In this document: positions 24,394 through 32,146 of the stretch, in pieces
Numbering within the stretch: the stretch's first letter is position 1
How the letters are laid out: every line of letters begins with the position of its first letter
Origin: Rickettsiales bacterium
Lineage (GTDB): Bacteria; Bacteroidota; Bacteroidia; Cytophagales; Cyclobacteriaceae
Direction: 5' to 3'
Length of the DNA: 32,146 nt
Assembly: GCA_002729235.1 (NCBI GenBank)
Contig: PBTY01000046.1
Coordinates: 1-32,146 of the forward strand
Position numbers and translations under genes: made by a program
The notes under the pieces: generated by a model
Seen by the model: only the letters and a program-made list of their open reading frames with translations
Told to the model about the DNA's origin: nothing
Databases searched by the model: none

Positions 24394-24423
24394 TTGGCAA
24401 CTCACAAAATTTTTATATTTTCG
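24394..24423 (+). promoter_or_regulatory. Bacteroidota-type promoter candidate for the T9SS protein gene
   Basis: TTGG at 24394-24397 and TATTTTCG at 24416-24423 (one mismatch to TAnnTTTG), with 18 bases between. The start site would be near 24430, giving a leader of about 40 nt that contains a small GGCG-ATTT-CGCC hairpin (24436-24447) before ATG 24470. Confidence 0.5.
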
Positions 24424-24469
24424 AGGCCTTTGATTGGCGATTTCGCCGTTGTACTTAATTAAGCTATAT

Positions 24470-26401
24470 ATGAAACAACTCTTTACCGCAACCCTATTGT
24501 GTGCACTCATTTCTGTTTATGGTCAGAAACCGAAGGTGCAAAATAAAATTAAGAGACTTGAGCAGGACATTGAAGCATTAAGACATGCTCCCAGTGATTA
24601 CCGATTATTAAAGTGCGAATTGCAGAATGAATACTTAGAATTGGTTGAAGAGAACCAGTCAATTGTACGTGATAATTTATTTACTAATCAGAACTTGGAA
24701 GTTTCTAATGACTTATCCTTAATTTCTATAGATAGTATTTTAGTTGATAAATATGTTAAATCATCGGATTCATTCAAAGACTCCGTTAGGTCTATTATAT
24801 CCTTTGATAACTCAACTCTGGTAAAAACTGAAACTACTTACGAGCTCAGGGAAGGTGAGTGGGTTATTATTAATAAATACGAAAGTTTTTATAACGAGGA
24901 TGGAGTTAGCCTTGGGTGGGCCTATTATCTTCTGAATTCATTAGATGAGCTAGTTGGAGGTTCAAAAAATGTATTTGAAGTTGAAGATGGAAAGATTATT
25001 AGTAGCGAGTATTTGCGATGGGACTCTTCAATAAACGACTGGTACTTATACTCCAAGAATCTTTCTAATTATGAGGGGGATATTCTAGTCTACCAGGAGT
25101 CTTGGAACTGGGATTGGGATTTATCAGAATGTGTTCCAAATTATAGACATCATCTTACCCATGATACTGAAGGAAATTTACTTATTCAGGTGACTGATGA
25201 CTGGTCTAATGATCAGCAAGAATGGGTGCCAAACTATCAATACGAATATGAGTATGAAGACGGTAAGGAGTGGACTTATATATTAAGTTGGTGGAATAAT
25301 GCTACAGAGGAATTTGACTTGTCTTCAAGAAGGAATATTGCTTATAACACAAAAGGAGATATTCTCACTGAATATTACTACAGTTATATCCAAGATGAAT
25401 GGGTATATTCATTCAATACAGTACATTGGTACGAATATGACTCAAACGATCGGATTATTGAAGATTTAGTAGAGCAGTCATTCGATGATGGCGAAACCAC
25501 CCAAAAAGTGAGCAAATCGGAGGCAGAATATACTGATTCAGGTGTGAAAATAGTGGATGCTTATTTTACCTGGGAAAATGATGAATGGAGATTGCAATAC
25601 AAATTCATCTATTCTCTCAATGAGGAGGAAGAGACAATCGGTTATGAATACTATTACACCGATTGGTCTACAGGATTAGTTGTCGGAAGTTTCAAGTATT
25701 TGAATACATTTGGAGAGAATACAAAAACCGTCACATATTATAAGTGGGATGCTGATAATTCAGTGTTTCTGAAAGATTACAGTTGGGAGGCACATATCGT
25801 GAATGACATAGTTGAATACGAAGATTATTATGTGTTTACTAATGAGGTTTCCAGTTTAGATGCTAGAAAAACATATTTCAGATCAACACTTTTCTCTCAG
25901 ATTGAAGAAATTCCAACAATTTCTCTAATTGCAGGAACCTCGGCTCAGATAGATTTGGGTACTTATTTTGAGGTAAAGACTGAGCGTTCAGTGGAATTCA
26001 CTTTAGAGTCTTTGAAAAGTTTAGTGAATCCCTCTATTGATGGTAATACGGTGACTTTGGCGGCTGGTACTGATGAAGGTATAGATTCCATTCAATTGAC
26101 TATAAAGGTCGCTGGTTTGGCTGCTCAAGAAGCATACATTATAGTTGAGGTGAATAAGGTGCTTTCTGCTAAAGCCAATGGAGTAGAGGTATTCCCTAAT
26201 CCATCCGCGGATTTTGTATCGGTAAGAAATAAGGAATTTACTTCCGCAGCAAATTATCAATTAATTAGTCTCGGAGGACAATTGGTTGCTTTTGGTAAAG
26301 TTGCCAATGTGATCAGTCTGGAAGGTGTTGAAAAAGGAACGTATGTTCTTCGACTGGAAGAAGATGGTAAAACGGTCAGCTACCGGATCATCAAAAAATA
26401 A
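24470..26401 (+). CDS. T9SS-secreted repeat protein with Por-type C-terminal sorting domain
   Basis: From ATG 24470, 643 residues; residues 1-19 form a signal peptide (MKQLFTATLLCALISVYGQ). A short helical region follows, then about residues 100-465 hold roughly seven divergent 40-50-residue repeats rich in Trp and Tyr (DEWVYSFNTVHWYEYDSNDR, QEWVPNYQYEYEYEDGK), recalling YD-like repeats. A cadherin/Ig-like module (ISLIAGTSAQIDLGTYFEV) precedes the type A sorting domain (VEVFPNPSADFVSV ... GTYVLRL ... SYRIIKK). It should be exported and anchored on, or released from, the outer surface; ligand unknown. The ATG ahead of the signal peptide is preferred over 24434. It is a single gene with promoter and terminator. 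Confidence 0.93.
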   Translation: MKQLFTATLLCALISVYGQKPKVQNKIKRLEQDIEALRHAPSDYRLLKCELQNEYLELVEENQSIVRDNLFTNQNLEVSNDLSLISIDSILVDKYVKSSDSFKDSVRSIISFDNSTLVKTETTYELREGEWVIINKYESFYNEDGVSLGWAYYLLNSLDELVGGSKNVFEVEDGKIISSEYLRWDSSINDWYLYSKNLSNYEGDILVYQESWNWDWDLSECVPNYRHHLTHDTEGNLLIQVTDDWSNDQQEWVPNYQYEYEYEDGKEWTYILSWWNNATEEFDLSSRRNIAYNTKGDILTEYYYSYIQDEWVYSFNTVHWYEYDSNDRIIEDLVEQSFDDGETTQKVSKSEAEYTDSGVKIVDAYFTWENDEWRLQYKFIYSLNEEEETIGYEYYYTDWSTGLVVGSFKYLNTFGENTKTVTYYKWDADNSVFLKDYSWEAHIVNDIVEYEDYYVFTNEVSSLDARKTYFRSTLFSQIEEIPTISLIAGTSAQIDLGTYFEVKTERSVEFTLESLKSLVNPSIDGNTVTLAAGTDEGIDSIQLTIKVAGLAAQEAYIIVEVNKVLSAKANGVEVFPNPSADFVSVRNKEFTSAANYQLISLGGQLVAFGKVANVISLEGVEKGTYVLRLEEDGKTVSYRIIKK

Positions 26402-26412
26402 TTATTTAGAGA

Positions 26413-26439
26413 GGCTCACCGGTAGGTGAGCCTTTTTTT
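26413..26439 (+). terminator. Rho-independent terminator of the T9SS protein gene
   Basis: Perfect 8-bp stem GGCTCACC (26413-26420) / GGTGAGCC (26425-26432), loop GGTA, then seven T (26433-26439). It starts 11 bp after the stop codon and overlaps the 3' end of the convergent gene. Confidence 0.93.
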
Positions 26440-26902
26440 AAAGTGACATTTCTACATCCAACTGACGACCTTCTTTTTTAGCTTTCTCATCCATCTGTGC
26501 ACCAATGGCTATGCCAATAGACATACCAATGGGCATACCAACCCCAATGAAAGCATAGTTGTCTAAAGCTGCACTGAAAGCCACACCAAAGGGAACTCCA
26601 AACGCACCGATACCGATAGCCATGTAAAGGTTTCTATAGTAGCCTTTGGTTACGATTTTGACTGATTTTTCTACTTGTTTCAGAATGGATTTAACACTCG
26701 ATTTGATTGTTTTCATCAAGTCTTTTTCTGCTCCATTGAAGGAATTGATAACATCGATCTGTTGGTTAATGAATTCAATTTCGCTCGTAGGAAGCGATCT
26801 ACCTCTCAATTGTGTTAAAAGATTCTGAAACGATGTGATCTGAGTGCTCAGTTTGGAGTTGTTGGTTTTAGAAGGTTTAAGTGTTAGTTCTTTTATGTTC
26901 AT
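26438..26902 (-). CDS. Unrecognised protein with Gly-rich membrane hairpin
   Basis: About 154 residues from ATG 26902. The N-terminal half is helical and hydrophilic (SFQNLLTQLRGRSLPTSEIE, KTIKSSVKSILKQVEKSVKI). Residues about 93-138 form two Gly-spaced membrane helices (YMAIGIGAFGVPFGVAFSAA and FIGVGMPIGMSIGIAIGA), a glycine-zipper pattern, and the tail is charged (DEKAKKEGRQL). Similar architectures occur in small Bacteroidota inner-membrane proteins of unknown role. Two other in-frame ATGs at 26935 and 26947 are possible. It converges with the T9SS gene. Confidence 0.7.
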   Translation of the reverse strand: MNIKELTLKPSKTNNSKLSTQITSFQNLLTQLRGRSLPTSEIEFINQQIDVINSFNGAEKDLMKTIKSSVKSILKQVEKSVKIVTKGYYRNLYMAIGIGAFGVPFGVAFSAALDNYAFIGVGMPIGMSIGIAIGAQMDEKAKKEGRQLDVEMSL

Positions 26903-26984
26903 GGTGTTGTTGGTTAGAAGCAACTGTGTTTTCATTTGGTTAGTCAACCATTTGCGTCATTTATTACACTTTGAATTAAAAATA

Positions 26985-28157
26985 TTACGAAGTGACCACC
27001 TTTTTACGTTCGCTAGCCTTCCGCATTTGCACAATAATGAAAGTTAGAATAACACCTGAAAGTGCCATGGCCGCACCTACCCAATCTGCTGATGTAAATC
27101 CAAATCCTGCGGCAATTGGTAAGCCCGCAAAATAAGCTCCAGAGGCATTACCCATGTTAAACGCACTCTGGTTGAGTGACGAACCCAGCATCTCCGATCC
27201 TTTGGCTGAGTTGATCATAGCCATCTGGATAGGTGTGGAGACACAAAATGCAATCACTCCAATAGAAAAGGTCATTACCAATACCCAAATCTGTGAATGA
27301 GCTAAATAGGTGTTCAGTGCCAGCATAATAGCCATTCCCCCAAGCGCTACTGCCACTGCATAAATGGGCTGCATTTTCTCAGCAAGTTTGGCTCCAATAA
27401 AGTTACCACAGAACATGCCCGTTCCGGCCAGAATCATGGCATAGCTAACAACTGCGGGATCATGCCCTGCGACCTCTGTGATAAGAGGAGCGATATAGCT
27501 GTACCAGGCGAAGAAGCCTCCAGTGCCTATTGTGGTCAATAAAAAGACAATCCACAACTCCAGCTTTTTGAATATTTTGAAATCTGCTGCTAATGATCCA
27601 CTAGACGAAGGTGGCATGGCAGGCATCCAGAGCTTCACACTAAGGATGGTGATCAATCCTATCACTCCGACAATGAAAAAGGCAATGTTCCAATGAAATT
27701 CCTGGCCCAGATAGGTACCAATGGGTACACCAATTATGTTGGCCAATGTCAAACCAGAAAACATGGCTGCTATAGCTTGTGCTTCTTTACCTTTAGTGGC
27801 GATTCTACTCGCTACAACAGCTCCTATGCCAAAGAATGCGCCGTGAGGAAGTCCGGATAAGAAGCGCATAATTAATAAAGACCAATAGCTATTGGCAAAA
27901 CCAGAAAGCGAATTGAATACGGTGAACCAAATCATCAAACCAACCAACACTTTGTTGGGAGGCCATTTGCTGCCAATCGCTGTTAATAATGGCGCTCCAA
28001 CAACAACACCCAATGCATAAGCTGCTATGAAATGTCCTGCTTCAGGAATTGTAATGTCTAAAGCTTCGGCGATTTCTGGTAGGATACCCATAATCACAAA
28101 CTCCGTCATTCCAATTCCAAATCCCCCTGCTGCCAATGCTAATAGCGCCTTCTTCAT
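26985..28157 (-). CDS. MFS exporter (AraJ/YdhP-like, DHA1 type)
   Basis: A 390-residue major facilitator with 12 TM helices. TM1 reads GGFGIGMTEFVIMGILPEIA, the TM2-3 loop carries the MFS signature region (GSKWPPNKVL), and TM4-5 contain GLPHGAFFGIGAVVASRI, matching the DHA1 arabinose/chloramphenicol efflux branch. The second half starts after a hydrophilic loop at about 195. It should pump sugars or drugs out using the proton gradient; the substrate cannot be inferred. The downstream 37-bp gap leads to the Gly-rich protein gene on the same strand. Confidence 0.93.
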   Translation of the reverse strand: MKKALLALAAGGFGIGMTEFVIMGILPEIAEALDITIPEAGHFIAAYALGVVVGAPLLTAIGSKWPPNKVLVGLMIWFTVFNSLSGFANSYWSLLIMRFLSGLPHGAFFGIGAVVASRIATKGKEAQAIAAMFSGLTLANIIGVPIGTYLGQEFHWNIAFFIVGVIGLITILSVKLWMPAMPPSSSGSLAADFKIFKKLELWIVFLLTTIGTGGFFAWYSYIAPLITEVAGHDPAVVSYAMILAGTGMFCGNFIGAKLAEKMQPIYAVAVALGGMAIMLALNTYLAHSQIWVLVMTFSIGVIAFCVSTPIQMAMINSAKGSEMLGSSLNQSAFNMGNASGAYFAGLPIAAGFGFTSADWVGAAMALSGVILTFIIVQMRKASERKKVVTS

Positions 28158-28286
28158 GTGTTGCTTTTTGATTTTGCTGATCCGATGGATAAATCAACAT
28201 ATTTTCAGCGAAGTTCAGGAGAAAGTATGAATTATTGGAAGATCTTGATGTTCTTTTACAAATAATTGAATGATTTGTACAAATAG

Positions 28287-28976
28287 TTAAGCTTTTTGCT
28301 TTTTCTGGTCCCACCAGATGTAGAGCCCAAATCCTACTAAACAAACTGCTGAAGCCCAGATAAATCCTGTTTTTAATCGATCTGTGGAACCACCAAGATA
28401 AGCGATGAATCCAATTAATGGAGTGATGCCCAGGACTGTGGCCGCAACAAACTTCCAAAACCTCATGGTGGAAAGACCTGCTACAAAACTGATGGTGTCA
28501 TTAGATAAGAATGGAGCAAAACGAACTATGGCTACCAGCCAAAACCCATACTGCTCCAGGTAGGATTTCATTTTCTTTTCGGAGTCCTTGCCCAACAGTT
28601 TTTGTAGCGTGTATTCACTGAGATAATCACCAATACCATAAGCAAGAACCGAAGCTAACAATACACCAGCAAGAGCAAGAAGACTTCCTTTCCACGGACC
28701 ATATGCTAGTATACTGACGACCATTAAGAGCCATGATGGGATCACAAAAGCAAACATTTGAATAATGAATCCTGCAAGTATGATGATGGGTCCCCAAAAG
28801 GACAATTCTTTGACCCAGGCTTGAATCTTATCTTGATTTTCACTGGTGAGTACCTTCCATCCTTCATTGGCAAAATCATGAAATGAGGAGTTGAAAAAAT
28901 AGAATGCAGCAAGTGTACCTATCAAAACGATGGTTACTGCAGCAGGGATTAATTTGCTTGTACTGATTTTACTCAT
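28287..28976 (-). CDS. TVP38/TMEM64 (DedA/VTT superfamily) membrane protein
   Basis: A 229-residue inner-membrane protein with a VTT/SNARE-associated domain. TM1 is about 9-28. FWGPIIILAGFIIQMFAFVI, WKGSLLALAGVLLASVLAYG and FWLVAIVRFAPFLSNDTISF (the family signature with R-x-x-P) follow. The C-terminal TM is AVCLVGFGLYIWWD. VTT proteins are scramblase or transporter-like and some DedA members recycle undecaprenyl phosphate; the role of TVP38 members is not settled. It is separated from the MFS gene by 129 bp and may be a separate transcript. Confidence 0.92.
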   Translation of the reverse strand: MSKISTSKLIPAAVTIVLIGTLAAFYFFNSSFHDFANEGWKVLTSENQDKIQAWVKELSFWGPIIILAGFIIQMFAFVIPSWLLMVVSILAYGPWKGSLLALAGVLLASVLAYGIGDYLSEYTLQKLLGKDSEKKMKSYLEQYGFWLVAIVRFAPFLSNDTISFVAGLSTMRFWKFVAATVLGITPLIGFIAYLGGSTDRLKTGFIWASAVCLVGFGLYIWWDQKKQKA

Positions 28977-29035
28977 TACTATTAGTAACTATTGTACAAG
29001 GGGATAATGTTTTTAAATGCATTTATTTATGATCT

Positions 29036-29081
29036 CATCCTCGTTTGTAACGAGGATGTTTAATCAGAGCATTTGTAATGC
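29036..29081 (+). repeat. REP-like double hairpin, 5' flank of the transposase
   Basis: Two adjacent perfect hairpins: CATCCTCG (29036-29043) / CGAGGATG (29051-29058) with a 7-base loop, and GCATT-TGT-AATGC (29069-29081). Read on the minus strand, the first gives ATCC-CG-TT-CAAACG-GGA, the same consensus as the element after the transposase, so the two flanks are in opposite orientation. Confidence 0.7.
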
Positions 29082-29124
29082 GACTTATTCCAACATTATC
29101 ATCATTAATTAGATATATTGCTAA

Positions 29125-29669
29125 ATGTCTGGCGACCGTTATCTAATATCTGATCAAAATGCTTTGTATTTTCTAACATTCACGGTGGTAGGTTGGATCG
29201 ATGTATTCACTCGAAAAGAATATAGATTAGATGTTGTTAGCTCTCTCAATTATTGTATTCGATCTAAAGGACTTACGGTTTATTCATGGTGTGTTATGAG
29301 CAATCATCTTCATTTGATTGTTAGAGCAGAAGAAGGTTTTAGGTTGTCTGATATCATCCGTGATTTCAAGAAGTTCACTGCAAACAAATCCTTGATCGAA
29401 TTGAAAATGAACCAGAAAGTAGGAGAGATTGGATGTTGAATCAGTTCCGATTTGCAGGACGCAATCTAAAGCGCATTACAAATTTTAAATTCTGGAAAGA
29501 TGATAATCATGCTATCGAACTTTCAGGTGGGATGATAGCTGCGCGTTTGGATTACATCCATCAAAATCCAGTAAAGGCTATGATTGTTGAGGAGCCTGAA
29601 CATTATTTGTTTAGTTCTGCAAGAGACTATTCAGGAGTGAAGGGCTTGGTAAATATTGAATTTATTTAG
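29125..29669 (+). pseudogene. REP-associated tyrosine transposase (RAYT, Y1-Tnp), frameshifted
   Basis: Single-strand DNA transposase of the HUH/Y1 family that acts on REP hairpins. The first part (29125-29439) has YFLTFTVVGWIDVF and the HxH motif in SWCVMSNHLHLIVRAE. The second part (in another frame, to 29669) has SRRDWMLNQF, KFWKDDNH and LDYIHQNPVKAMIV with the catalytic Tyr. The frames join if one A is restored in the A-run at 29386-29388: the repaired reading FTANKILDRIENEPESRRDW matches the family. So a single-base deletion has split it, leaving otherwise intact motifs, which points to a recent loss or a sequencing error. No canonical slippery heptamer is present. Confidence 0.88.
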
Positions 29670-29670
29670 C

Positions 29671-29732
29671 CAAGTTTCAAACTTGTTAGTTTATGAATCC
29701 GCGTTGCAAACGCGGACTAGTTAAGGCTGTCA
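29671..29732 (+). repeat. REP-like element, 3' flank of the transposase
   Basis: Begins one base after the transposase stop. Hairpin 1 is CAAGTTT-C-AAACTTG (29671-29685); hairpin 2 is TCCGCG (29698-29703) / CGCGGA (29711-29716) with loop TTGCAAA; the conserved tail GGCTGTCA is at 29725-29732. This tandem hairpin pattern is typical of RAYT substrates. A decayed second copy lies at 32022-32076. Confidence 0.7.
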
Positions 29733-29767
29733 ATTTGTTTGCCCCATCCCTAAAGGGTGACAAATTG
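29731..29767. repeat. Nested inverted repeat before the MutS-like gene's 3' end
   Basis: Arms CAATTTGT (29731-29738) and ACAAATTG (29760-29767) enclose a second small hairpin CCC-TAAA-GGG (29748-29757). It has no T-run on either strand, so it is not a classical terminator. The CCC-TAAA-GGG core resembles intergenic elements seen in other Bacteroidota, but I cannot confirm that here. Confidence 0.4.
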
Positions 29768-29794
29768 AAGTTTTCTTAAATTGTTTGCCAATCA

Positions 29795-31435
29795 TTAGTT
29801 GCTCTGACTTAGTTGAAAAGCCTCATCAATTACAGACATAGGATATCCGGAAATCTTCAATAATTTGATGGCATTGCGAGTGGTTAATGGTCCTTCTTTT
29901 AGTTGATGATCAAATTGCAATTCATCATTACTGATGTCTTCCGTAAAGTGATACAGATCAAAACTGTCCTGAAGTAACTCCACTAACTCCAGATCGTGAG
30001 TGGCCACCATCACCAGGTTATTCCCTTTATTGAGATGGGAGAGGACTGCTTTGGCTGCAGCTACGCGCTCCAGAGTGTTGGTGCCACGGAATACTTCATC
30101 GAGAATAAAAAAGCCTGCCTCTGGCTCAGAAGATTGTTTTAGTAGATCTCCGATCACATTCACTTCTTGTAGGTAATAACTCTTTCCCTGGAAAAGATTG
30201 TCGTCAATTCGGATGGAGCTGGCTACCTTGAGAATTGGAGCTCTGAATGCTTCCGCAAAACAAATATGTAACGTCTGGGCAAGGATTGAATTGATGGTCA
30301 ATGTGCGCAAGAAGGTAGACTTACCAGACATATTAGATCCAGTAATTAGGATGCTTTTTCCATGAATGGTGATGGAATTTCGGACACAGTCCGGAATCAA
30401 CGGGTGGTAAATGTTGGTTGCGGATAACCTCTTTTCTTCATTGGACAATGTTGGATAGCAAACGTTAGCATCTCCTGCTTGAACTGAGCAGATAGAAATA
30501 GCCGTATCAATTTCTCCTACGTACTCGAATAAGGTCAGGATTGCTTTTTCTTTTTCTTTCAGCTCTTCCAGTAGTTCAAAAAGAGCAAATACTTCCACCA
30601 TGAAGAAGTTTTTGAACATCTCGAATAGACCAAAAACGAGAGCTGACAACTCATCCTGAACATTACCTCCAGGCCTAAAGCTAATCAGACTGTATTTTCG
30701 TTTGAAACCTTTCAATTTTCCTAAAGCATCAGTGACTTCCTCTCGGTACAATTCAGGATGTGATTGATTGATTTTATTGGCTACATTCAATAGTTGATTG
30801 AGCTGTGGAATGGACTGCATGTAAACGAGTGTGTTGTTCTTGTTCCAGAAGTGAACGATCAAACTAATGCTTATGGGAATCAGTAAAAACAGCAAACAAA
30901 CTGGGTATTTGAAAGACAGCACAATCAAGCAGATGATGGCTGTGAGATTCAAAAACAATAGGTTGTACCATTTGGGTTTAGCTATTTGCTCTTCTGAAAA
31001 TAGAGATTGCAGGTGGTATGCATCCCGGTCACTTAGTTTATGGAGCAAAACCTGAGTTTTTTCTTTGAGGGCAGTATTGCTAAAAAGCTCAGTCAACTTA
31101 TTCCATGGATTAGTCAATGAAGCAGAAGGTTCTGTCAATACTTTGAATAAATACTGCTGTCCTATGCGGCTGGTAGTCCGGTCAATAAATGTAAAAACTC
31201 CTCTCAGGTCCAGATCATTGAAGGTTTGTTCGCTGAGTTTGTGATATGGTTTGTTCTTCTGCTGTTCATAATTGGAATAGCGTTCGATGAGGTAATAATC
31301 TGAAGGAGAGTCTTTGAGTTGACCCCAGCTTTCGCGAATCGATTCAAGAGTTTTACGAGCAGTTCGTTTTCTCGAAATCATCATGCCTGTGATAGCAATG
31401 GCTAAAATGATTACTGCACCAAATAAATAGATCAT
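29795..31435 (-). CDS. Membrane-anchored MutS-like ATPase
   Basis: A 546-residue protein with a C-terminal MutS domain V ATPase. Walker A is GSNMSGKST (366-374), Walker B FFILDEVFRGT (442-452) and the His switch VATHD (477-481). The helical core/lever region precedes it. The mismatch-recognition domain I and connector II of MutS are missing; instead there is an N-terminal TM (about 2-20) and a TM pair at about 157-196 (LTAIICLIVLSFKYPVC, LLFLLIPISISLIVHFW). Ordinary mismatch repair is therefore unlikely; it could act on DNA or another partner at the membrane. This architecture is widespread in Bacteroidota but uncharacterised. It starts at ATG 31435, 45 bp downstream of the next gene. Confidence 0.9.
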   Translation of the reverse strand: MIYLFGAVIILAIAITGMMISRKRTARKTLESIRESWGQLKDSPSDYYLIERYSNYEQQKNKPYHKLSEQTFNDLDLRGVFTFIDRTTSRIGQQYLFKVLTEPSASLTNPWNKLTELFSNTALKEKTQVLLHKLSDRDAYHLQSLFSEEQIAKPKWYNLLFLNLTAIICLIVLSFKYPVCLLFLLIPISISLIVHFWNKNNTLVYMQSIPQLNQLLNVANKINQSHPELYREEVTDALGKLKGFKRKYSLISFRPGGNVQDELSALVFGLFEMFKNFFMVEVFALFELLEELKEKEKAILTLFEYVGEIDTAISICSVQAGDANVCYPTLSNEEKRLSATNIYHPLIPDCVRNSITIHGKSILITGSNMSGKSTFLRTLTINSILAQTLHICFAEAFRAPILKVASSIRIDDNLFQGKSYYLQEVNVIGDLLKQSSEPEAGFFILDEVFRGTNTLERVAAAKAVLSHLNKGNNLVMVATHDLELVELLQDSFDLYHFTEDISNDELQFDHQLKEGPLTTRNAIKLLKISGYPMSVIDEAFQLSQSN

Positions 31436-31480
31436 TGACGGTTGATTTTGGGAGGTTAGTAGCTGATTGGAGTGGGTTTA

Positions 31481-31996
31481 TTACAATATTTTGAATTTAC
31501 CATGTAAAAAGAAATACAATAGTGCTATTATAATAAGTGTGCCTCCAAAGATGTAATCCGAATTGGATTGACTACTGTCAATTTCATAATTGATTGTTTC
31601 CTGTTTGGACAGAAACTCGAGTGAATTTGCTGATAACGAGGTAATAACTACTGTTTCATCTGTTCCAATCAATTGTTTCTTATAATTAGGTACGGTTATT
31701 TTGATATGGTGGCCTTTTTGAACACTTTCCTCAAATAAGTATTTATTAAAAAACTGTAAGTAATCTGACTTAATTTGAAATTTATTTGGGTACTCATCGA
31801 GTGAAATAAAGTATTCATGTGACTGTTTTTTCAACCCGATATTGTCTCGAAAGGAATAATGATCAAGGGTGCCGACTATATCAGTCAGTTGATCCATTGA
31901 TGTAGGTCTCTCTCTAAAATTATGTTCAACTATAAAATAGATTCCCATTGATATGAGGAACAGTGTTTTAAAATTGCGATCGGTAAAGAAATTCAT
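31481..31996 (-). CDS. Unrecognised two-TM protein
   Basis: A 171-residue protein with an N-terminal hydrophobic segment (about 11-23), a mixed domain (about 28-145) with strands such as SHEYFISLDEYPNKFQIKSD and KGHHIKITVPNYKKQLIG, and a C-terminal TM (about 149-167, YIFGGTLIIIALLYFFLHG). The middle would sit on the periplasmic side. No family is recognised. It is upstream of the MutS-like gene on the same strand with a 45-bp gap, so possibly co-transcribed. Confidence 0.7.
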   Translation of the reverse strand: MNFFTDRNFKTLFLISMGIYFIVEHNFRERPTSMDQLTDIVGTLDHYSFRDNIGLKKQSHEYFISLDEYPNKFQIKSDYLQFFNKYLFEESVQKGHHIKITVPNYKKQLIGTDETVVITSLSANSLEFLSKQETINYEIDSSQSNSDYIFGGTLIIIALLYFFLHGKFKIL

Positions 31997-32021
31997 ATGA
32001 CCTTTTCTAGAAATGTTTAAC

Positions 32022-32076
32022 CGAGTAACAAACTTGTTGGTTTTGTGATCTGAATTACAAACGTAAAGCTGTCAGG
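32022..32076 (+). repeat. Decayed second copy of the REP-like element
   Basis: Shares AAACTTGTT (32030-32038), the TTTTGTGATC block, ATTACAAACG (32054-32063) and AGCTGTCA (32067-32074), in the same order as the copy at 29671-29732, but has lost the second hairpin's right arm. Same orientation as that copy. Confidence 0.55.
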
Positions 32077-32146
32077 TTTTTATAAAATGAATTTATGATT
32101 ATGATGGCAATAAAAGTATTGATCTACTACTTTTAAACAATAAATT

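Noticed and set aside
29380-29440. Programmed -1 frameshift in the RAYT
   Set aside because: No X-XXY-YYZ slippery heptamer or following stem-loop at the junction, and RAYTs are normally single-frame; simple base loss in an A-run explains it better.

Overview
The window is chromosomal DNA from a member of the Bacteroidota, most likely a free-living, Cytophagales-like bacterium; I cannot name a genus. The evidence is a type IX secretion C-terminal sorting domain (gene ending at 26401), lone FtsX/MacB-type permease, DUF1684, DUF1572, DUF6624 and YaiO families typical of the phylum, AT-rich intergenic DNA with few Shine-Dalgarno sequences, and promoter-like boxes of the Bacteroidota -33/-7 type (TTG ... 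TAnnTTTG). There are no rRNA or tRNA genes, CRISPR arrays or prophages.

Layout. 1-94: C-terminal tail of a DJ-1/PfpI protein cut by the window edge. 318-3060 (minus): MscS channel, THUMP/RlmL-like rRNA methyltransferase, DUF1684 protein. 3148-4338 (plus): exported thioredoxin-like protein whose redox motif has lost its first Cys. 4340-6601 (minus): tightly packed run of GNAT acetyltransferase, RluA pseudouridine synthase, DUF1572/DinB-like protein and a small ABM-like protein, with two TTG starts. 6671-7675 (minus): pirin. 7806-10216 (plus): GH29 alpha-L-fucosidase, TfoX-N protein, two small membrane or exported proteins. 10213-11016 (minus): exported alpha/beta hydrolase; 11236-11856 (plus): DUF6624 protein.

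11862-15163 (minus) is a four-gene operon in which every junction overlaps: YaiO-like outer-membrane barrel, receiver-only response regulator, membrane-anchored helical-repeat protein, and a processive-type GT2 glycosyltransferase. It reads as an envelope-spanning polysaccharide synthesis/export module with its own regulator. The receiver has Glu where the phosphorylated Asp should be.

15502-19777: small membrane protein, exported DJ-1/PfpI protein with a helical tail, the cysteine pathway pair cysE-cysM (minus, with terminator), and an exported polysaccharide deacetylase. 19847-22222 (minus): ABC permease with terminator. 22223-22716 has no protein gene but holds what looks like an unrecognised structured RNA gene on the plus strand: promoter-like boxes, a GAAA-loop hairpin, two UACG-loop hairpins, a purine-bulged stem-loop and a strong terminator, facing a separate minus-strand terminator. 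22717-26902: coiled-coil protein, AI-2E family transporter, large T9SS-secreted repeat protein with promoter and terminator, glycine-rich membrane protein. 26985-28976 (minus): MFS exporter and TVP38/DedA-type membrane protein. 29036-29767: a RAYT (REP-associated tyrosine transposase) broken by a one-base deletion and flanked by oppositely oriented REP-like hairpins, with a second, decayed REP copy at 32022-32076. 29795-31996 (minus): membrane-anchored MutS-like ATPase and an unknown two-TM protein.
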